Shown: positions 54,072-63,223, counted from the stretch's first letter. The stretch is 64,000 nucleotides of DNA from Agreia sp. Leaf283 (GCF_001422485.1 NZ_LMNF01000003.1:37442-101441); one strand, 5' to 3'. Numbers and translations are program-made. Notes: generated by a model not told the origin, from the sequence alone.

Positions 54072-54869
54072 TCAGCCGAGCCGAGTATTGGCTATTCCAC
54101 CATCGATGTCCATGACGGTGCCGTGCACGAACGACGCCTCGTCCGACGCGAGGTAGCGAACGGCGAAGGCGATGTCGACCGGCCGAACCGGGCGGCCGGC
54201 GGCCGTTGCTGCAGTCATGACTGCAAGGATCTCCGCGCTGTCGGCGTTGCCCGGAGTGCTTGTCGCGCCTGGTGCGACGGTGTTCACGTTGACTCCCTGA
54301 GGCCCGAACTCGGCCGCCCAGGTGCGCGTCATCTGTTCTAGGGCGGCCTTGGAGGCTGTGTAGATGGCGCCGAACGGAACACCCACGCGGGACATCCACG
54401 AGCCGATATTGATAATCGAGCCGGTGCCGCGCTCCGCCATCGCGGGGGCGAATTCGGCAACGAGCACGTGGGGTGCACGCACATTGATGGCCAGCACCGC
54501 GTCGAGGTCCGCGTCGGAGAGACCCGCCGTCGGCGGCGCGGGGTAGATTCCGGCGTTGTTGACGAGGATGTCAACTCGGCCGCCGAGCGCGTCCGCGGAC
54601 AGTCTGGCAAAGGTGCGTAGATCGTCGTAGCTGCCGCCCAGATCTGCTGTCACGACATGGGCCGAGCCACCTGCATCGATGATCGACCTCGCGACCGCCA
54701 AGGAGCGGGCTTCGTCGCGGCCGTTGATGACGACGGTGGCCCCGGATGCGGCGAGCACTCGGGCGATGGCTTCGCCGATTCCGCTGCTGGAGCCCGTGAC
54801 GACGGCGGTGCGCCCGGCCAAGCGGGTATCTGTGGGAAGTGATTGGAGAATTTCAGTATTGGACTTCAT
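54072..54869 (-). CDS. SDR-family oxidoreductase
   Basis: The 265-residue classical SDR has VVTGSSSGIGEAIA near residue 23, VINGRDEARS (NADP preference), NNAGIYPAPP, the catalytic serine region NIGSWMSRVG, YTASKAAL and the ending VMDIDGGIANTRLG. The substrate is unknown. Its ATG lies inside a TetR operator, and the divergent tetR gene is probably its repressor. Confidence 0.9.
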   Translation of the reverse strand: MKSNTEILQSLPTDTRLAGRTAVVTGSSSGIGEAIARVLAASGATVVINGRDEARSLAVARSIIDAGGSAHVVTADLGGSYDDLRTFARLSADALGGRVDILVNNAGIYPAPPTAGLSDADLDAVLAINVRAPHVLVAEFAPAMAERGTGSIINIGSWMSRVGVPFGAIYTASKAALEQMTRTWAAEFGPQGVNVNTVAPGATSTPGNADSAEILAVMTAATAAGRPVRPVDIAFAVRYLASDEASFVHGTVMDIDGGIANTRLG

Positions 54870-54875
54870 GGTCCA
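54860..54875. promoter_or_regulatory. TetR operator 1 (at the SDR start codon)
   Basis: TGGACTTCATGGTCCA has 6-bp arms with one mismatch and includes the SDR start codon. Confidence 0.7.
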
Positions 54876-54889
54876 TTCTTAGCATTAAC

Positions 54890-54905
54890 TGGACCCATTG
54901 GTCCA
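54890..54905. promoter_or_regulatory. TetR operator 2
   Basis: TGGACCCATTGGTCCA has perfect 6-bp arms and lies 30 bp from operator 1, about three helical turns away. It is just upstream of the tetR -10. Confidence 0.75.
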
Positions 54906-54911
54906 ATGAGT

Positions 54912-54917
54912 TACCCT
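54912..54917 (+). promoter_or_regulatory. Candidate -10 element of a leaderless promoter (tetR)
   Basis: TACCCT ends six bases before the second ATG of the tetR gene, which favours that ATG as the start. Confidence 0.35.
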
Positions 54918-54923
54918 GAACAC

Positions 54924-55535
54924 ATGGATTCGTCGAAGATCACCGAGCGAGGGCGTCTGACGCGCCAGCGGATCGTCGAGGCCACGGGAGAGCAGATCCT
55001 CGCGTCCGGAATCGGCGGCACCACACTCGACACGGTGCGAGCGGCCACCCTGACCAGCAAGAGCCAGCTGTTCCACTACTTTCCCGGCGGCAAAGCGGAG
55101 CTGATCCGTGAGGTCGCCGCATGGGAAGGGCGGCAGCTGCTCGAAGCGCAGGAGCCCGAGATTCATGATCTCGGGTCATGGGAGTCCTGGGAGCGCTGGC
55201 GGCGAATGCTTGTCGATTACTACATCGCGCGGGGCCGATGGGCATGTCCGATCGGCTCGCTCGCGACGCAGGCCGCGACCACCGATTCCGTTCTCGCGAG
55301 TGCGATCGCGACGACGATGCGCGAGTGGCGGGAGCTGCTCTCCGGCGGGGTTCGGCGCATGAAGACCGCGGGATCGCTCGACGGGTCGGCCGATTCGGAA
55401 AGGATCGCCACCGTCATTCTGGCGGCGATCCAGGGCGGTCTCGTGCTCAGTCAACCCGAGCGGTCCGCGTGGCCGCTGGAAGCCGCGCTCGACAACGCCC
55501 TGGCGCCGCTTCACCACGTCGCAACCACCCGGTAG
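54924..55535 (+). CDS. TetR-family regulator
   Basis: The 203-residue protein has the TetR HTH at residues 13-60 (LTRQRIVEATGEQILASGIGGTTLDTVRAATLTSKSQLFHYFPGGKAEL) in two short helices and a C-terminal domain with LVDYYIARGRWACPIGSLATQ. An ATG six codons upstream is possible, but operator 2 abuts it. It probably represses itself and the divergent SDR through the two operators. Confidence 0.9.
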   Translation: MDSSKITERGRLTRQRIVEATGEQILASGIGGTTLDTVRAATLTSKSQLFHYFPGGKAELIREVAAWEGRQLLEAQEPEIHDLGSWESWERWRRMLVDYYIARGRWACPIGSLATQAATTDSVLASAIATTMREWRELLSGGVRRMKTAGSLDGSADSERIATVILAAIQGGLVLSQPERSAWPLEAALDNALAPLHHVATTR

Positions 55536-55538
55536 GTC

Positions 55539-55544
55539 TTGACA
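55539..55544 (+). promoter_or_regulatory. Possible -35 element before leuB
   Basis: TTGACA lies 49 bases before the leuB ATG, directly after the tetR stop. A matching -10 at normal spacing is weak, so this is tentative. Confidence 0.3.
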
Positions 55545-55592
55545 AGTAACCTTGCACGTATCGATTCCGCACCGATCCAACGCAGGAGCACT

Positions 55593-56663
55593 ATGTCGCG
55601 CACCATCAGACTCGCCGTCATTCCCGGAGACGGTATCGGCCCCGAGGTCGTCGCCGAGGCCGTGAAGGTGCTCGACGCCGTGGCCCCCTCCGCGGGCCTC
55701 ACCGTGGAGAAGACGGAGTTCTCGCTGGGGGCGACCCGTTTTCTCGAGACCGGCGACGTGCTGACCGACGACGACCTCGCATCCATCACGTCGCACGACG
55801 CGATTCTTCTCGGCGCCGTCGGGGGAGTACCGGGCGACCCGCGCCTCGCGAACGCCAACATCGAGCGGGGGCTGCTGCTGAAGCTGCGCTTCACACTCGA
55901 TCACTACGTGAACCTGCGCCCCACCACGATCTACCCCGGCGTCGCCAGCCCGCTGTCGAACCCGGGCGACGTCGACTTCGTGGTCGTGCGCGAGGGAACG
56001 GAGGGCCCCTACGTGGGCAACGGCGGTGCCATCCGAGTGGGCACGCCGCAGGAGATCGCCAACGAGGTCTCGATCAACACGGCATTCGGCGTCGAACGCG
56101 TCGTGCGCTTCGCCTTCGAGCTGGCCCAGCCGCGCCCCGCAAAGAAGCTCACCCTCGTGCACAAGACCAACGTGCTCACCTTCGCCGGTGGCATCTGGCG
56201 TCGGCTCGTCGACACGGTCGGGGCCGAATACCCCGACGTGGCCGTCGACTACCTGCACGTCGACGCGGCCACGATCTTCCTCGTCACCGATCCTGCTAGA
56301 TTTGACGTCATCGTCACAGACAACCTCTTCGGCGACATCCTCACCGATCTGGCCGGCGCAATCAGCGGCGGAATCGGCCTGGCGGCCTCGGGCAACATCA
56401 ACCCCGACGGAGCCTTCCCCAGCATGTTCGAGCCGGTCCACGGATCCGCGCCCGACATCGCAGGCAAGCAGATCGCCGACCCCACGGCCGCGATCCTGTC
56501 GGTGGCACTTCTCCTCGATCACCTCGGGGTTCCGGATGCCGCGGGCACGGTTCGCGACGCCGTGACGGCCGACATCGCGACCCGGCAGGCAGACCACCCG
56601 CGCACGACGAGTGCAGTGGGCGACGCCATCCGCGACGCTGTCGCCGCATCGCTCGCCCGCTGA
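55593..56663 (+). CDS. leuB: 3-isopropylmalate dehydrogenase
   Basis: The 356-residue leucine-synthesis enzyme has [20 protein letters not shown], the substrate arginines in [19 protein letters not shown], the [14 protein letters not shown] loop, [24 protein letters not shown] with metal aspartates and [20 protein letters not shown] for NAD. GGAG precedes the ATG. It is followed by ilvE after 30 bases, the last step for branched-chain amino acids. Confidence 0.95.
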   Translation: MSRTIRLAVIPGDGIGPEVVAEAVKVLDAVAPSAGLTVEKTEFSLGATRFLETGDVLTDDDLASITSHDAILLGAVGGVPGDPRLANANIERGLLLKLRFTLDHYVNLRPTTIYPGVASPLSNPGDVDFVVVREGTEGPYVGNGGAIRVGTPQEIANEVSINTAFGVERVVRFAFELAQPRPAKKLTLVHKTNVLTFAGGIWRRLVDTVGAEYPDVAVDYLHVDAATIFLVTDPARFDVIVTDNLFGDILTDLAGAISGGIGLAASGNINPDGAFPSMFEPVHGSAPDIAGKQIADPTAAILSVALLLDHLGVPDAAGTVRDAVTADIATRQADHPRTTSAVGDAIRDAVAASLAR

Positions 56664-56693
56664 CACCGAACCTTTTCGACTAAGGAACTCGCA

Positions 56694-57800
56694 ATGACCG
56701 ATCTCGACACCACCTTCCCCCTCACCTTCACCCTCACACCGTCAGAGGCGACGCGGGCCGAGGCTGAGCGCGAGGCCATCCTCGCCGACCCCGGCTTCGG
56801 CAAGCACTTCACCGACCACATGGTGCAGATCGACTGGACCCTGTCCGGCGGCTGGCACAACGCCGCCGTCGTGCCGTACGGTCCGCTGCTGCTCGACCCC
56901 GCGGCATCCGTTCTGCACTATGCGCAGGAGATCTTCGAGGGCATGAAGGCCTACCGTCACGCCGACGGCTCGATCTGGACCTTCCGCCCCGAGAAGAACG
57001 CCGAGCGCCTGCAGCGCTCGGCCCGCCGCCTCGCACTGCCCGAACTGTCGACCGAGGACTTCGTGGAGTCGCTCAAGCAGCTCATCGCGGCCGACGGCGC
57101 GTGGGTGCCCGAGGGCGGCGAGACGAGCCTCTACATCCGGCCCTTCATGTTCGCGAACGAGAGCTTCCTCGGTGTGCGCAGCGCCCAGAAGGTGGGCTAC
57201 TACGTGATCGCGAGCCCCGCCGGAGCGTACTTCCCCGGGGGAGTGACGCCCGTGTCGATCTGGCTGTCGACCGACTACGCCCGGGCCGGTCGCGGCGGCA
57301 CGGGAGCGGCGAAGACGGGCGGCAACTACGCTTCGTCGCTGCTGCCCCAGGAGGAGGCGTACGAGCACGGCTGCGCCCAGGTGCTGTTCCTCGACTCGTC
57401 GGAGGGCAAGTACCTCGAGGAGCTCGGCGGCATGAACGTGTTCCTCGTCAAGAAAGACGGCACGCTCGTCACTCCGGAGTCACCGAGCATCCTCGATGGT
57501 GTCACCCGCGACAGCATCATCGAGCTGGCCAAGGCTCGCGGCCACAACGTCGAGCACCGCAGGGTGACGTTCGACGAGTGGCGCGACGGAGTCGAATCCG
57601 GCGACGTGGTCGAGGTGTTCGCGTGCGGCACCGCGGCCGTGGTCACACCGATCGCTGCGCTGAAGGGCGCCGACTTCGTGATCGGCGATCCGGATGCTCC
57701 GGCCGGCGAGCTCACGATGTCGCTGCGCAAGGAGCTCACCGACATCCAGTACGGGCGCATCCCCGACGTGAACGGCTGGCTGACCCGCCTCGACGCGTAG
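56694..57800 (+). CDS. ilvE: Branched-chain amino acid aminotransferase
   Basis: The 368-residue class IV PLP enzyme has YAQEIFEGMKAYRHADGSIWTFRPEKNAERL, then GGTGAAKTGGNYASSLLPQ with the PLP lysine in AKTGGNY, and EVFACGTAAVVTPI. Length fits the actinobacterial long type. It transfers amino groups from glutamate to branched-chain 2-oxo acids and lies right after leuB on the same transcript. Confidence 0.95.
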   Translation: MTDLDTTFPLTFTLTPSEATRAEAEREAILADPGFGKHFTDHMVQIDWTLSGGWHNAAVVPYGPLLLDPAASVLHYAQEIFEGMKAYRHADGSIWTFRPEKNAERLQRSARRLALPELSTEDFVESLKQLIAADGAWVPEGGETSLYIRPFMFANESFLGVRSAQKVGYYVIASPAGAYFPGGVTPVSIWLSTDYARAGRGGTGAAKTGGNYASSLLPQEEAYEHGCAQVLFLDSSEGKYLEELGGMNVFLVKKDGTLVTPESPSILDGVTRDSIIELAKARGHNVEHRRVTFDEWRDGVESGDVVEVFACGTAAVVTPIAALKGADFVIGDPDAPAGELTMSLRKELTDIQYGRIPDVNGWLTRLDA

Positions 57801-57807
57801 GCGCCGC

Positions 57808-57856
57808 GGTTCCCTGAGCTTGTCGAAGGGGGCCGTTCCCTGAGCCTGTCGAAGGG
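57808..57856. repeat. Two direct copies of the palindromic repeat
   Basis: Two forward copies (TTCCCTGAGCTTGTCGAA and TTCCCTGAGCCTGTCGAA) lie in tandem after ilvE, between convergent genes. Confidence 0.88.
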
Positions 57857-57870
57857 CAGAGCCGCTGGCG

Positions 57871-58107
57871 CTACTGGCGCTCGCGGTCGTCGGCCATCTC
57901 GAGGTAGCCGCTGAGGGCTGCGATGAACTCGTTGCTCGGAACGTGCTCGGGGTCTGCCTGAACCTTCACGTACTCGGCCTGCAGCTCGTCGATGGCCTGG
58001 TCGATCTCGAGCACGGCGAGGGCGTTGCGCTGCTCGTTGTCGAGGCTCACGAGGAATCCGATGGCGCGGTCGATGTCGGCTGCTCCGCCGAAGGAATAGT
58101 CGGACAT
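57871..58107 (-). CDS. Small acidic hypothetical protein
   Basis: The 78-residue product MSDYSFGGAADIDRAIGFL... is acidic and helical with no known domain, signal or membrane helix. GAGGAG lies well placed before this ATG, which decides it over longer starts. It is convergent with ilvE. No function can be given. Confidence 0.75.
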   Translation of the reverse strand: MSDYSFGGAADIDRAIGFLVSLDNEQRNALAVLEIDQAIDELQAEYVKVQADPEHVPSNEFIAALSGYLEMADDRERQ

Positions 58108-58179
58108 GGGTGTGCTCCTCGAGGCTTGCTCACTGACGGGCGAGGGGATGCTCGCCCTTCGATAGCGTAGCGTTCGCAC

Positions 58180-58185
58180 TAGGCT
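58180..58185 (+). promoter_or_regulatory. Candidate -10 element of a leaderless promoter (FAH gene)
   Basis: TAGGCT ends seven bases before the GTG start; no Shine-Dalgarno is present. Confidence 0.4.
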
Positions 58186-58192
58186 CGGAAGC

Positions 58193-58963
58193 GTGAAAAT
58201 TGCGCGCTTTACGGTCAGCGGGGGAGAGCCCCGATTCGGAATCGTCGATGAGACGGAGATCGTCGTTCTCGTGGGCGACCCCATGTTCGTCGGCTACGAG
58301 ACCACGGAAGAGCGGGTTCCGCTCGATGCCACGGTCAAGCTGCTCGCCCCGGTCATCCCGCGCTCCAAGGTGGTCGCCGTCGGCAAGAACTACGCCGACC
58401 ACGCCGCGGAGATGGGCGGCGAGGCGCCTACGACCCCGCTGATCTTCCTGAAGCCCAACACGTCCGTGATCGGGCCGGGCGACGCCATCCAGTTGCCGCG
58501 TGAGAGCTCGCAGGTCGAGCACGAGGGCGAACTCGCCATCGTGATCGGCAGCATCGCCCGCGACGTGAAGAAAGAGGACTACGCCGACGTCGTCTTCGGG
58601 TACACGATCGCGAACGACGTGACCGCCCGCGACATCCAGAAGGCCGACGGCCAGTGGGCCCGCGCGAAGGGGTACGACACGTTCTGCCCGCTGGGCCCGG
58701 TCATCGAGACCGAGTTCGACTTCTCGGATGCCGCCATCGAGGTGCGCGTCGACGGCGAGCTGCGCCAGAGCGGCAACACGAGCCAGATGATCCACTCGAT
58801 CCCGGAGATCATCGCGTTCGCGTCGAGCGTGTGGACCCTGCTGCCGGGCGACGTGATCCTCACGGGCACCCCGGCCGGAGTCGGCCCGTTCACCGACGGA
58901 CAGAAGGTCGAGGTCTCGATCGAGGGACTCGGCCTGCTGAGCAACCCGGCCAAGAACCGCTGA
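58193..58963 (+). CDS. Fumarylacetoacetate hydrolase-family protein
   Basis: The 256-residue protein has VGKNYADHAAEMGGEAP near residue 64, metal ligands in QVEHEGELAIVIG, GYTIANDVTARDIQ and the ending TGTPAGVGPFTDGQKVEVSIEGLG. Members are hydrolases, isomerases or decarboxylases such as acylpyruvases. In actinobacteria a member of this family commonly precedes gltX, as here. The substrate is not known. Confidence 0.92.
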   Translation: MKIARFTVSGGEPRFGIVDETEIVVLVGDPMFVGYETTEERVPLDATVKLLAPVIPRSKVVAVGKNYADHAAEMGGEAPTTPLIFLKPNTSVIGPGDAIQLPRESSQVEHEGELAIVIGSIARDVKKEDYADVVFGYTIANDVTARDIQKADGQWARAKGYDTFCPLGPVIETEFDFSDAAIEVRVDGELRQSGNTSQMIHSIPEIIAFASSVWTLLPGDVILTGTPAGVGPFTDGQKVEVSIEGLGLLSNPAKNR

Positions 58964-58966
58964 CGC

Positions 58967-59052
58967 GCCGTTCCCTGACCCAACCCGCCGTTCCCGGAGC
59001 CAGCTGCCCGTCCCCTGAGCCCGCTGCCCGTTCCCTGAGCCTGTCGAAGGGC
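58967..59052. repeat. Degenerate palindromic repeat copies
   Basis: Four partial forward copies, three shortened after CCTGA or CGGAGCC, lie in a row; only the last is intact. They look like decaying or slipped duplicates. Confidence 0.75.
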
Positions 59053-59106
59053 GCCTCACCACCGTGTGACCGGGTTCCTGCCCGGGTGGCTTGCGCGTCG
59101 ACTCGT

Positions 59107-59146
59107 CGCAGAAGCACCTTCGTCCATCGGGGAAGGTGCTTCTGCG
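59107..59146 (+). terminator. Hairpin downstream of the FAH gene
   Basis: A 15-bp perfect stem CGCAGAAGCACCTTC/GAAGGTGCTTCTGCG with a 10-base loop lies in the long gap before gltX. No T tract follows. It may end the FAH transcript. Confidence 0.6.
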
Positions 59147-59237
59147 CCGAGTGGATCAGATGCCTCCCATCGACTCGGCGCAGGCGCACCCAAGGTCAGG
59201 GCCTTGTGTGCTTTCGAGGAGATTCGATGCACCTTCC

Positions 59238-59260
59238 CCCTTCGACAAGCTCAGGGAACG
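59238..59260. repeat. Single palindromic repeat copy before gltX
   Basis: One reverse copy (TTCGACAAGCTCAGGGAACG) adjoins the 10-bp tandem array before gltX. Confidence 0.85.
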
Positions 59261-59320
59261 GTGAGGAACGGTGAGGATCGGTGAGAAACGGTGGGGAACG
59301 GTGAGGATCGGTAGGATTAG
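59261..59320. repeat. Six 10-bp tandem repeats directly upstream of gltX
   Basis: Units GTGAGGAACG, GTGAGGATCG, GTGAGAAACG, GTGGGGAACG, GTGAGGATCG and a degenerate GTAGGATTAG follow each other exactly every 10 bases, one helical turn. The last unit contains a TAGGAT hexamer and the AGGAG site used by gltX. Confidence 0.9.
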
Positions 59321-59326
59321 GAGCGT

Positions 59327-60844
59327 ATGTCTGATACCTCCCTGCACCCCGTGTCCACCGCGACCGGCACCGACGTTCGCGTCCGGTTCTGCCCGTCGCC
59401 CACCGGTACGCCCCACGTAGGCCTGATCCGCACCGCCCTGTTCAACTGGACGTACGCCAGGCACACGGGCGGCAAGCTCATCTTCCGCATCGAAGACACC
59501 GACGCGGCGCGCGACTCGGAGGAGAGCTACGGCCAGCTGCTCGACGCGCTGCGCTGGCTGCGCCTCGACTGGGACGAGGGAATCGACATCGGCGGCCCCG
59601 ACGCGCCCTACCGCCAGTCGGAGCGCACCGACATCTATCTCGAGGTCATCGAGAAGCTCAAGGCCTCCGGCCACCTCTACGAGAGCTTCTCGACCGCCGA
59701 GGAGATCGACGCGCGCAACGAGGCGGCCGGTCGCGCCAAGCAGCTCGGCTACGACAACTTCGACCGCACGCTCACCGAGGAGCAGCGCGAGGCCTTCAAG
59801 GCCGAGGGTCGCCAGCCGGCGCTCCGCCTACGCGTTCCCGACACCGAGCTGAGCTTCACCGACCTGGTGCGCGGCGACATCACGTTCCCCGAGGGCTCGT
59901 TCACCGACTTCGTGGTCGTGCGCCCGAACGGTGCCCCGCTCTACACGCTCGTGAACCCGGTCGACGATGCATTGATGCACATCACGCACGTGCTGCGCGG
60001 AGAAGACCTGCTCTCGTCGACGCCCCGGCAGATCGCGCTGTACCACGCGCTCATCGACATCGGAGTGGCGGAGTGGGTGCCGCAGTTCGGCCACCTGCCC
60101 TACGTCATGGGTGACGGCAACAAGAAGCTGTCGAAGCGCGACCCCGAGTCGAACCTGTTCCACCATCGTGACCGCGGCTTTATTCCCGAGGGCCTCGTGA
60201 ACTACCTGGCCCTGCTGGGCTGGTCGCTGACGCACGATCGCGATGTGTTCTCCATCGACGAGATGGTCGCGGCGTTCGACGTGAAAGACGTCAATCCCAA
60301 CCCGGCGCGCTTCGACCTCAAGAAGGCGGAGTCGATCAACGGCGACCACATCCGGTTGCTCAACCCTGTCGACTTCGCGGCCCGCACCATTCCCTATCTC
60401 GTGCGCGACGGCATCCTGAACGAGCCGCTCAACGACTACGAGGAGCAGCTGCTGCTGAAGGCCGCGCCGCTCGTGCAGGAGCGCATGGCGCTGCTGGGCG
60501 ACGCGCCGGCGATGCTCGGCTTCCTGTTCGTGCAGGGCGCGAACCTCGAGTACCAGCCGGATGCCCTGGCCGGGCTTCCCGAGAATGCCGGGCTCGTGCT
60601 CAGTGCGTCGATGAACGCCCTCGAACTGGTCGAGGAGAGCAACTGGAACGCGGCCGAGATCCAGGCCGCGCTGCAGGCTGCGCTCATCGACGGCCTCGGC
60701 CTCAAGCCGCGGGTCGCGTACGGCCCGCTGCGTGTCGCCGCCTCGGGGCGCAAGGTGTCGCCGCCGCTGTTCGAGTCGTTCGAGCTGCTGGGCAAAGCCG
60801 AGTCGATCGCTCGCATCGACCGCCTCTCGAGCAAGCTGGGCTAG
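59327..60844 (+). CDS. gltX: Glutamyl-tRNA synthetase
   Basis: The 505-residue class I synthetase has the HIGH-type motif [18 protein letters not shown] near residue 22, [13 protein letters not shown], and the KMSKS-type loop [16 protein letters not shown] near 263, followed by the anticodon-binding helical domain. It charges tRNA-Glu in the cytosol and feeds other uses of Glu-tRNA. AGGAG precedes the ATG. A thioredoxin-reductase-like gene starts three bases after its stop. Confidence 0.96.
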   Translation: MSDTSLHPVSTATGTDVRVRFCPSPTGTPHVGLIRTALFNWTYARHTGGKLIFRIEDTDAARDSEESYGQLLDALRWLRLDWDEGIDIGGPDAPYRQSERTDIYLEVIEKLKASGHLYESFSTAEEIDARNEAAGRAKQLGYDNFDRTLTEEQREAFKAEGRQPALRLRVPDTELSFTDLVRGDITFPEGSFTDFVVVRPNGAPLYTLVNPVDDALMHITHVLRGEDLLSSTPRQIALYHALIDIGVAEWVPQFGHLPYVMGDGNKKLSKRDPESNLFHHRDRGFIPEGLVNYLALLGWSLTHDRDVFSIDEMVAAFDVKDVNPNPARFDLKKAESINGDHIRLLNPVDFAARTIPYLVRDGILNEPLNDYEEQLLLKAAPLVQERMALLGDAPAMLGFLFVQGANLEYQPDALAGLPENAGLVLSASMNALELVEESNWNAAEIQAALQAALIDGLGLKPRVAYGPLRVAASGRKVSPPLFESFELLGKAESIARIDRLSSKLG

Positions 60845-60847
60845 GCC

Positions 60848-61837
60848 ATGATCGAGATCTCGCGGCCCCAGGCCGCCGCGCCCGTCGAAGGACACGTCGA
60901 CTGTGTGATCATCGGCGCGGGTCCCGCGGGCATGTCGGCCGGGCTCAACCTCGTGCGGGCCCGCCGCCGCGTGCTTCTCATCGACAGCAATCGGCCCCGG
61001 CATTCCGCCACGCTCAAGAGCCACGGCTTCATCACGCGCGACGGCGTTTCGCCGCTCGAGCTGCGCAAGGCCGGCCGGGCCGAGTTCGAGGCGTACCCGG
61101 GTGCGCTGTTCCAGCAGGCGCTCGTGTCGAGCGTCTCGGTGTCGGATGCGGCGGGCACCCCGGCGGAGCAGCTGAGAGGCCGGCCCGAGTATCGGGTGCA
61201 GGCCACGGCGATCCGTGGTGGGGGAGCGGTCGACGTGACCGCATCCACCGTTCTCATCGCGTCGGGTCTCAGTGAGACCCTGCCCGCACTGCCGAGCGTT
61301 CGGGCGTACTACGGCTCGAGCCTGCACAGCTGCGTGGAGTGCGACGGCTTCGAGAAGAGCGACGAGCCCCTCGCGCTGATCGGCGAGAGCGACGACCTCG
61401 CCGAGCGGGCGCTGCTGATCTCGCAGTGGTCGAGCGACCTGATCGTGTTCACCAACGGAGTTGGAACCGTCTCCGAGGCCGACGAGGCGTCGCTGGGCGC
61501 GCGCGGCATCCGGGTCGAGCGGCGAGCCATCGCCGATGTCGTGGGCGACCGGTCGGGTCTCACGGGCGTGCAGCTGGTCGACGGCGAGGTCATTCCTCGC
61601 ACGGGCGGCTTCGTTCGCCCGCTGTGGGAGACGAAGCTGGAGTATGCGGCGTCGCTCGAGATCCCCGAGACGGCCGACGGCTGGATCGAGGCCGACGCCG
61701 ACGGTCGCACCCCGGTGGCCGGCATCTACGCGGCAGGCGACGTGGTTCCTCCTGGTCCGCACCAGCTGATCGTGGCGGCGGGCGAGGGCGCCCGCGCGGC
61801 TGCAGTGATCAACCGCTACCTGATCGGCTCGCTGTAG
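60848..61837 (+). CDS. Thioredoxin reductase-like FAD-dependent oxidoreductase
   Basis: The 329-residue flavoprotein has the FAD motif CVIIGAGPAGMSAGLNL near residue 19, a CVEC redox pair in HSCVECDGFEKSD near 158, and the FAD end motif GIYAAGDVVPPGPHQLIVAAGEGARAA. The NAD(P) domain motif is poor (LIGESDDLAERALL instead of GGGDSA), so the electron donor is uncertain and a ferredoxin-dependent or NADPH-independent type is possible. It lies in one unit with gltX. Confidence 0.88.
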   Translation: MIEISRPQAAAPVEGHVDCVIIGAGPAGMSAGLNLVRARRRVLLIDSNRPRHSATLKSHGFITRDGVSPLELRKAGRAEFEAYPGALFQQALVSSVSVSDAAGTPAEQLRGRPEYRVQATAIRGGGAVDVTASTVLIASGLSETLPALPSVRAYYGSSLHSCVECDGFEKSDEPLALIGESDDLAERALLISQWSSDLIVFTNGVGTVSEADEASLGARGIRVERRAIADVVGDRSGLTGVQLVDGEVIPRTGGFVRPLWETKLEYAASLEIPETADGWIEADADGRTPVAGIYAAGDVVPPGPHQLIVAAGEGARAAAVINRYLIGSL

Positions 61838-61843
61838 GGCCCG

Positions 61844-62087
61844 CCGTTCCCTGAGCCTGTCGAAGGGCGGGTGGTCCGTTCCCTGAGCTTGTCGAAGGGG
61901 ATCCGCCTCGACAGGCTCGACGAACGGATGGTCCGTTCCCTGAGCTTGTCGAAGGACTCCCGTCTCGACAGGCTCGACGAACGGGTGTCCGTCTCGACGA
62001 ACGGATGGTCCGTTCCCTGAGCTTGTCGAAGGACTCCCGTCTCGACAGGCTCGACGAACGGGGTATCCGTCTCGACGAACGGGCTCA
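61844..62087. repeat. Array of palindromic repeats with a 77-bp tandem unit
   Basis: Four forward copies of TTCCCTGAGCYTGTCGAA alternate with a second type, CTCGACAGGCTCGACGAACG. A 77-bp unit starting GGATGGTCCG occurs twice in tandem (from 61926 and from 62003) with almost no changes, so the duplication is recent. No spacers or cas genes are present. Confidence 0.9.
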
Positions 62088-62155
62088 CTCGGTTTGAGTG
62101 CAGCCCCCGCGTAGGCTAGTGTTGACTCTCGGTCAGGGCTTCGGTTCTGATGCAG

Positions 62156-62227
62156 TGGGGTATGGTGTAATTGGCAACACGGAAGATTCTGATTCTTTTG
62201 TTCTTGGTTCGAGTCCAGGTACCCCAG
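62156..62227 (+). tRNA. tRNA-Gln (CTG anticodon)
   Basis: Cloverleaf: acceptor TGGGGTA/TACCCCA, D stem GTGT/ACAC, anticodon stem GAAGA/TCTTT with loop TTCTGAT (anticodon CTG), T arm TTGG-TTCGAGT-CCAG. CCA is not encoded. A terminator follows directly. Confidence 0.96.
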
Positions 62228-62231
62228 CAGT

Positions 62232-62258
62232 AAAGGCCCGATGATTCGGGCCTTTTTT
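62232..62258 (+). terminator. Intrinsic terminator of tRNA-Gln
   Basis: Stem AAAGGCCCGA/TCGGGCCTTT, loop TGAT, followed by more T residues. Confidence 0.95.
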
Positions 62259-62268
62259 GTTTAAGCCC

Positions 62269-62928
62269 TCAGCCGATCCAGAGAACGATGCCGGTCGTTC
62301 CCGAGAGCACGGCGGCGGTGCCGGCCCGGATGGCGTCGGCGCAGCGCTCCGGGCTGAACGAACTCTCGTCGAAGAGCGTGGCCGAGCCGAGTCCCTCGCC
62401 CCGGAAACCGGCGCCCGACCATTCGACCGCGGTGACGTTGTAGGTGGGCTCCGCGAGCTCGGCCCCCAGCACCAGGAACCGCATGTCGAGGTGGTTCGGC
62501 GTCACGAGCGAGAGCGGATCGATGAGATCCTGCCCGGCGGTGACGATCAATTCGGGATTCATCTCCATGGCCTCGACGATTCCGTCGATCGGGTTGGCGC
62601 CGGTCTCGACGTGGCGCAGGTCGACATCCGACGCCTGTGCCCACTCGGTGACCGCCGTGGTGAGCGTCTGCGTCGTGACGTCGTCGCCGGAGGTGAGGAG
62701 CACCACGCGGTATCCGGGTGAGGGCCGCACGTCGGCCCACGAACCGGCCTCCGGTTCCACGGTCGCCTCGGGCGAGGGCGCGACGTCGGGCATGAACCCG
62801 GCGTCCGGGGTGCCGATCGGCGTGGTCGCCGGAAGCGGCGAGTTCCAGTCCGCGCTCGCGCATCCCGCGAGACCCAAGACGAGAGATGCCGCGACGACAG
62901 CGGCGAGGAGGCGGGCGCGAGGCGGCAC
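62269..62928 (-). CDS. Lipoprotein, BMP/periplasmic-binding-like, function unknown
   Basis: The 219-residue product has a lipoprotein signal with lipobox LGLAGC (cysteine near residue 25), then a proline-rich stretch and a region like one lobe of a BMP/PnrA-type binding protein (GYRVVLLTSGDDVTTQ, NPIDGIVEAMEMNPELIVTAGQDLID). It is shorter than whole binding proteins. The GTG start has AAGGA upstream. It converges on the tRNA-Gln terminator; no transporter genes are adjacent. Confidence 0.78.
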   Translation of the reverse strand: MPPRARLLAAVVAASLVLGLAGCASADWNSPLPATTPIGTPDAGFMPDVAPSPEATVEPEAGSWADVRPSPGYRVVLLTSGDDVTTQTLTTAVTEWAQASDVDLRHVETGANPIDGIVEAMEMNPELIVTAGQDLIDPLSLVTPNHLDMRFLVLGAELAEPTYNVTAVEWSGAGFRGEGLGSATLFDESSFSPERCADAIRAGTAAVLSGTTGIVLWIG

Positions 62929-63223
62929 GGAGGTTCCTTGCGAAAGAGGGACAGGTCGCCTGAAGAATGCCTCACCGCGGTGTCGGGGTGGTTGCGAACG
63001 AGTCCCTTTCTGGCAAACGTTGCGCGCTCCGCGGGCCGTGACATCTGGCCGCAACCTCACCATCTCGGGGTGTTTGCCTGAGTGGTATGGCCCACAACAC
63101 CAAGCGTTAAGCCAGAGGAAATCTTCAGGCTCGATAGTTCCCGTTGGGCCTGCACGTCGTGGACCCGCACCATCCACATCACATCTTTTTCACCACCTCC
63201 TCTTTCAACAGAACGGAAGACTC
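62929..63223. other. Divergent intergenic region before the phosphatase gene
   Basis: No gene is supported. The region separates the leftward lipoprotein from the rightward phosphatase-like gene and is relatively AT-rich near 63090-63215. I see no confident regulator box. Confidence 0.4.

Noticed and set aside
61844..62087. CRISPR array
   Set aside because: The repeats are palindromic, of two types and unevenly spaced, with no unique spacers of constant size and no cas genes.
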